Shown here piece by piece: positions 60,712-64,000 of a stretch of DNA of 64,000 bases. The DNA is from Pseudomonas monteilii NBRC 103158 = DSM 14164 (lineage in GTDB: Bacteria > Pseudomonadota > Gammaproteobacteria > Pseudomonadales > Pseudomonadaceae), in contig NZ_BBIS01000015.1 of assembly GCF_000730605.1 (NCBI RefSeq), positions 1 to 64,000 on the forward strand, written 5' to 3'. The translations under genes and the position numbers were made by a program. The notes under the pieces were generated by a model. The model saw only the letters and a program-made list of their open reading frames with translations, was not told the DNA's origin and did no database searches. Numbering within the stretch: the stretch's first letter is position 1; each line of letters opens with the position of its first letter.

Positions 60712-61674
60712 GTGATCAAACACAAGAAAGCCCAGTGGCCCTGGCATGGGCTGACGGCCCTGGTTTTGGTGGGCCTGGCGTTCAGCCTATATATGGCCAC
60801 CTCGATGATTTCCTACGAGTGGCGCTGGAACCGCGTACCGCAGTACTTCGCCTACAAGGCCGAGGAAACGCAGCGCGCAGCCAATTACGGCACCGTGCAG
60901 GACATCGTCATCTCCGGCGATAACGCGCGCGTCACGCTGAAGGATGACAGCGGCGCGGAACAAGTACTCGATGTCGCCAAGGATAGCCTGCAACTGAGCC
61001 GTGGCGACGATGTTGCCGAAGGCGACGCGATAGGCGTAACCCGCCAGTGGGCAGCGGGCCCGCTGGCTTGGGGCCTGTGGACCACCTTGTGGATTTCGGT
61101 GGTGTCCGGGGCACTTGGGCTGGTGATCGGCCTGTTCGCCGGCCTGTGCCGGTTGTCGAACAACCCGACCCTGCGCGACCTGTCGACCGTGTATGTCGAA
61201 CTGGTGCGCGGCACGCCGCTGCTGGTACAGATCTTCATCTTCTACTTCTTCATCGGCACCGTGCTCAACCTCTCCCGCGAGTTTGCCGGGGTGGCAGCGC
61301 TGGCGCTGTTCACTGGCGCCTATGTGGCCGAAATCGTCCGTGCCGGTGTGCAGTCCATTGCCAAGGGCCAGAACGAAGCGGCCCGCTCGCTGGGCCTGAA
61401 CGCCGGCCAGTCGATGCGGCATGTCATCTTGCCGCAGGCGTTCAAACGCGTGCTGCCGCCGCTGGCCGGCCAGTTCATCAGCCTGGTCAAAGACACCTCG
61501 CTGGTGTCGGTAATTGCCATTACCGAACTGACCAAGAGCGGACGTGAGGCCATCACCACCTCGTTCTCGACGTTTGAGATCTGGTTCTGCGTGGCAGGCC
61601 TGTACCTGCTGATCAACCTGCCGCTGTCGCACATTGCCAGCCGGCTCGAGCGGAGGCTTGCGCAAAGTGATTGA
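60712..61674 (+). CDS. Polar amino-acid ABC transporter permease with periplasmic insert
   Basis: 320-aa HisM/GlnP-type permease. The first span (about 8-26) is followed by an unusual soluble stretch (about 30-105, YAFKAEETQ.. to ..[12 protein letters not shown]), then the usual four to five spans. The EAA loop [24 protein letters not shown] is of the amino-acid type (sequence here: [14 protein letters not shown]). The insert makes it about 100 aa longer than most GlnP-type permeases. GTG start at 60712. The ATPase gene overlaps its end by eight bases. A single permease implies a homodimeric channel. Confidence 0.93.
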   Translation: MIKHKKAQWPWHGLTALVLVGLAFSLYMATSMISYEWRWNRVPQYFAYKAEETQRAANYGTVQDIVISGDNARVTLKDDSGAEQVLDVAKDSLQLSRGDDVAEGDAIGVTRQWAAGPLAWGLWTTLWISVVSGALGLVIGLFAGLCRLSNNPTLRDLSTVYVELVRGTPLLVQIFIFYFFIGTVLNLSREFAGVAALALFTGAYVAEIVRAGVQSIAKGQNEAARSLGLNAGQSMRHVILPQAFKRVLPPLAGQFISLVKDTSLVSVIAITELTKSGREAITTSFSTFEIWFCVAGLYLLINLPLSHIASRLERRLAQSD

Positions 61675-62401
61675 AGTCCGTGACCTGCTGAAAGTCTTCG
61701 ACACCCGTGGCCAGGTGGTACGGGCTGTGGATAACGTCACCACCCAGGTCGCCAAGGGCGAAGTGGTGGTGGTGCTCGGCCCATCGGGCTCGGGCAAGTC
61801 GACCTTCCTGCGCTGCCTGAATGGCCTGGAGCATTTCGACGAAGGCCATGTGGCCATCGACGGCCTGCAACTGGCCGACCCCAAGACCGACATCAACGCC
61901 TACCGTCGCGAAGTGGGCATGGTGTTCCAGCACTTCAACCTGTTCCCGCACATGACCGTGTTGGAAAACCTGTGCCTGGCGCAGAAGGTTGTGCGCAAGC
62001 GCAACAAGGCCGAGCGTGAAGCCAAGGCCCGTGCGCTGCTGGAAAAAGTGGGTATTGCGCAGAAGGCCAACGAATTCCCGTCGCGCCTGTCCGGTGGCCA
62101 GCAGCAGCGGGTAGCGATTGCCCGCGCCTTGGCGATGGACCCGAAAGTGATGCTGTTCGACGAGCCCACCTCGGCGCTCGACCCGGAAATGGTCGGCGAA
62201 GTGCTGGACGTAATGAAGACCCTGGCCCAAGAAGGCATGACCATGGTCTGCGTCACCCACGAAATGGGCTTCGCCCGCGAAGTGGCGGACCGGGTGCTGT
62301 TCTTCGACCATGGCAAGCTGCTGGAAGACTCGGCCCCGGCCGCCTTCTTTGCTGCGCCGAAAGACCCGCGTGCGCAGGCGTTCCTGCGCCAGGTATTGTG
62401 A
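61667..62401 (+). CDS. Polar amino-acid ABC transporter ATPase
   Basis: 244-aa GlnQ/HisP-type ATPase. Walker [11 protein letters not shown]-loop [12 protein letters not shown], signature [15 protein letters not shown], Walker [15 protein letters not shown] and the H-loop [12 protein letters not shown] start at 61667, with GGAGG ten bases upstream, overlapping the permease stop. Third gene of the importer; 117 nt of gene-free sequence follow before the RHS gene. Confidence 0.95.
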   Translation: MIEVRDLLKVFDTRGQVVRAVDNVTTQVAKGEVVVVLGPSGSGKSTFLRCLNGLEHFDEGHVAIDGLQLADPKTDINAYRREVGMVFQHFNLFPHMTVLENLCLAQKVVRKRNKAEREAKARALLEKVGIAQKANEFPSRLSGGQQQRVAIARALAMDPKVMLFDEPTSALDPEMVGEVLDVMKTLAQEGMTMVCVTHEMGFAREVADRVLFFDHGKLLEDSAPAAFFAAPKDPRAQAFLRQVL

Positions 62402-62518
62402 AACTTAGTGAGCGGTAGAGTGTAGCCAACCCCGAAACTCGCTTCCTGCGGGTTGGCTATCTTGCTTACTCGTTGTTTGCAATGCAGCGGCTAAATGAAT
62501 AATTGTGCACTCTGTGGC

Positions 62519-63469
62519 TTAAGTGATTTTTCTAATTGCTTTTGAAGCTACATGAGGATATTTATTTGTTAAATAGTCTAGGCGGTTGCGGGCTGCCTGG
62601 ATTGCTATTTTATTCTGTTCAAGCTTCCACTTTGCATTCGAAACTTGAGACGTTGTTTGCTCTAGTTTTAAACGCGTGACCGTCAGCTCTTCAAGAGTGG
62701 ACTCCAGCTTTCTTAATTTGGACGTATTATCGGCGTAGCCTGCGTACAAATAATTTGCCTTTAAGCCGTGTTTGCTGTGCTCGTAGGTGACTGTGCCGTC
62801 CATTTTGCTCATGGAGTCCATGAGTATTAACATTTCATCGCGTGTTGTATTAATATTGGTATTAACCGTTTCAATTTCCCTGGCTCTTTGAACATCTTTT
62901 CGTTTTTCGTTGCTGATGTTGAATTCTAAGTTTTCAGTGCTGTCTATGTGATATTTCAAGTTTTCTGAAGCCTTGACTAGCGCTTTTCCAGCTTTCCAAT
63001 CCTTGTAGCGAGCTATAAGTCCACGGAAATTTCCTGAAGGATCATTATAGTTAATCGGGTCACCCGCAGTGTAAACGTATGCATTAAGGTTGCCGGCCAC
63101 GAATATGCTGGCACGATCGGCTGAGATAAATCGCCTAAGATGGGGGCTGTACCCACGCTCGCCGCGGCCTAACAAGTACACGCCGAAAGCTTCAGGGTGC
63201 TCACCATTGAAGCCTAGTTCTATCGGTAACGATCCAATGGGGGTATTTCCATAAGCACAATACGTCACGCTGTTGATGGCTGAACTATTGCGTGAAGCCA
63301 GCACGGAGTTTGCTCTGTCGATAGCAATGAGATGGGGTTCGGCAGAAGGTGAGCTCCCTAGCTGGCACACCGGAGTGCTGGCCGCGTTAAGCATTCGTAC
63401 TAAGCTACCAGGCACACCAATAACTGCGAGCCGATCATGCTCATAAAAGCGTAGCTGACGATTACCCAT
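62519..63469 (-). CDS. Orphan RHS repeat-associated core protein with unknown toxin-like C-terminus
   Basis: 316-aa protein carrying only the end of an RHS protein. The N-terminal half has the RHS core style (RQLRFYEHDRL, LIAIDRANSVLAS, GFNGEHPE, YLLGRGERGYSPHLRRFISAD, LNAYVYTAGDPINYNDPSG). The junction DPSGNFRG at about residue 170 is followed by a polymorphic C-terminal region of about 145 residues. That region is Lys/Asn/Glu-rich and probably coiled coil (KASENLKYH, LEELTVTRLKLEQ); I do not recognise the activity. Base use in the tail is clearly more AT-rich than the neighbours, a sign of transfer. No immunity gene follows. The start ATG 63469 has AGGA nine bases upstream. Confidence 0.8.
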   Translation of the reverse strand: MGNRQLRFYEHDRLAVIGVPGSLVRMLNAASTPVCQLGSSPSAEPHLIAIDRANSVLASRNSSAINSVTYCAYGNTPIGSLPIELGFNGEHPEAFGVYLLGRGERGYSPHLRRFISADRASIFVAGNLNAYVYTAGDPINYNDPSGNFRGLIARYKDWKAGKALVKASENLKYHIDSTENLEFNISNEKRKDVQRAREIETVNTNINTTRDEMLILMDSMSKMDGTVTYEHSKHGLKANYLYAGYADNTSKLRKLESTLEELTVTRLKLEQTTSQVSNAKWKLEQNKIAIQAARNRLDYLTNKYPHVASKAIRKIT

Positions 63470-63562
63470 GAGATAACTTCCTATTGGAACTTGACCCCAA
63501 GGATGATGGCCGCAAGGTAGCCCCCGCAACTGGCAAAAATGCTAGGCTGACGTGAGGGTCGA

Positions 63563-63581
63563 GGGGCTGCAAAGCAGCCCC
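63563..63581. terminator. Stop-proximal hairpin after the chemoreceptor gene
   Basis: GGGGCTGC-AAA-GCAGCCCC, seven nt past the stop of the minus-strand chemoreceptor gene; identical to the copy at 9391. Confidence 0.6.
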
Positions 63582-63588
63582 GTCCATC

Positions 63589-64000
63589 TCAAATGCTGAA
63601 CCGCCCCACCATCCCCCGCAACTGCTGCCCCAACTGTTCCAACTCCCCACTCGAAGCCGCCGTCTGCTCACTGGCGGCACTGGTCTGATCTGATGCATCC
63701 CGCACACTGATGACGCTTCGGTTGATCTGCTCGGCCACCACGCTCTGTTCCTCGCTGGCCGTGGCGATCTGCTGGTTCATGCCCTGAATGCTCGACACCG
63801 TGTCGGTGATCTGGCTCAGTGCATCCCCGGCGCGGCGGCTCAGTTCCACGCTCTGCTCGGTCAGGTTCTTGCTGCTGTCCAGCAAGCGGGTCACTTCGTC
63901 GGTGCCGTTGTGCAGGCTGTCGATCAGCTGGCCAATCTCCTCGGTCGCTGTCGAGGTGCGTTGGGCCAGGCCGCGTACCTCGTCGGCCACCACGGCAAAG
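63589..64000 (-). CDS. Methyl-accepting chemotaxis protein, C-terminal fragment
   Basis: The last 136 or so residues of a chemoreceptor; the gene continues past the window's right edge, so the sensor domain is not seen. The visible part is the cytoplasmic signalling helix: FAVVADEVRGLAQRTSTATEEIG belongs to the hairpin tip that binds CheA/CheW, followed by the descending helix with methylation-type Glu/Gln/Ser positions and a short end LRGMVGRFSI. No C-terminal CheR-binding pentapeptide is present. Ligand unknown. Confidence 0.93.
   Translation of the reverse strand, partial: FAVVADEVRGLAQRTSTATEEIGQLIDSLHNGTDEVTRLLDSSKNLTEQSVELSRRAGDALSQITDTVSSIQGMNQQIATASEEQSVVAEQINRSVISVRDASDQTSAASEQTAASSGELEQLGQQLRGMVGRFSI

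Noticed and set aside
62402..62518. Immunity gene for the RHS toxin
   Set aside because: Only 117 bp, no open frame with a ribosome site in either direction.

Overview
The window looks like a chromosomal segment of a fluorescent Pseudomonas, most likely of the P. putida group. The reasons are the high-GC coding style, the betIBA/betT and hutF-hutCD-hutU-hutH-hutT-hutI-hutG arrangement, the glnA-ntrBC, thiI, typA and glgP-fbp neighbourhoods, and REP-type intergenic palindromes. No rRNA, tRNA, CRISPR array, transposase, integrase or replication origin was seen. Almost all of the sequence is tightly packed core genome. Gene identities rest on reading motifs and overall family resemblance by eye, since no database search was possible.

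Layout. 1-7142 (minus): a stress and ion-homeostasis run, nhaP2, mscK-like channel, selO, trxC. 7322-9358 (plus): a solitary predicted ADP-ribosyltransferase toxin. 9423-15847: choline to glycine betaine (betI-betB-betA on minus, betT on plus), with a frameshifted ClpX-type zinc-finger remnant between betI and betT. 15921-21076 (minus): gpmI, envC, ctpA, yibQ (glycolysis and cell-wall hydrolysis control). 21283-22477 (plus): yibN, grxC, secB. 22632-23529: divergent trmL and a small membrane protein whose start codons overlap. 23530-23894: non-coding, with three tandem units of about 60 bp. 23895-28177 (minus): ntrC, ntrB, glnA (nitrogen control), with a readable sigma-54 promoter and NtrC boxes ahead of glnA. 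28580-37990: thiI, typA, ykgJ-like, glgP, fbp, a DUF924 gene and two small lipoproteins. 38022-47864: the complete five-step histidine utilisation cluster with its HutC regulator and HutT permease. 47910-53438 (minus): a giant DUF6543-LRR-NEL E3-ligase-like effector. 53609-59583: pip-dtd and opgG-opgH (osmoregulated periplasmic glucans). 59832-62401: a polar amino-acid ABC transporter. 62519-63469 (minus): an orphan RHS-type toxin with an AT-rich tail. 63589-64000: the C-terminal end of a chemoreceptor that runs off the window.

The genes fit three physiological themes. The first is osmoprotection (BetT/BetAB, OpgGH, MscK, NhaP2). The second is nitrogen and amino-acid supply (GlnA/NtrBC, Hut, the ABC importer). 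The third is envelope and redox housekeeping. Set into this background are three solitary toxin-like genes (7322-9358, 47910-53438, 62519-63469). Each stands alone between core operons without a recognisable immunity, chaperone or secretion gene. Two of them appear to share a DUF6543-type (dermonecrotic-toxin-like) N-terminal region but carry different C-terminal activities: an ADP-ribosyltransferase with an R-S-E signature, and a NEL ubiquitin ligase with a C-x-D signature. This dispersed, eukaryote-directed effector set is the most interesting content of the window.
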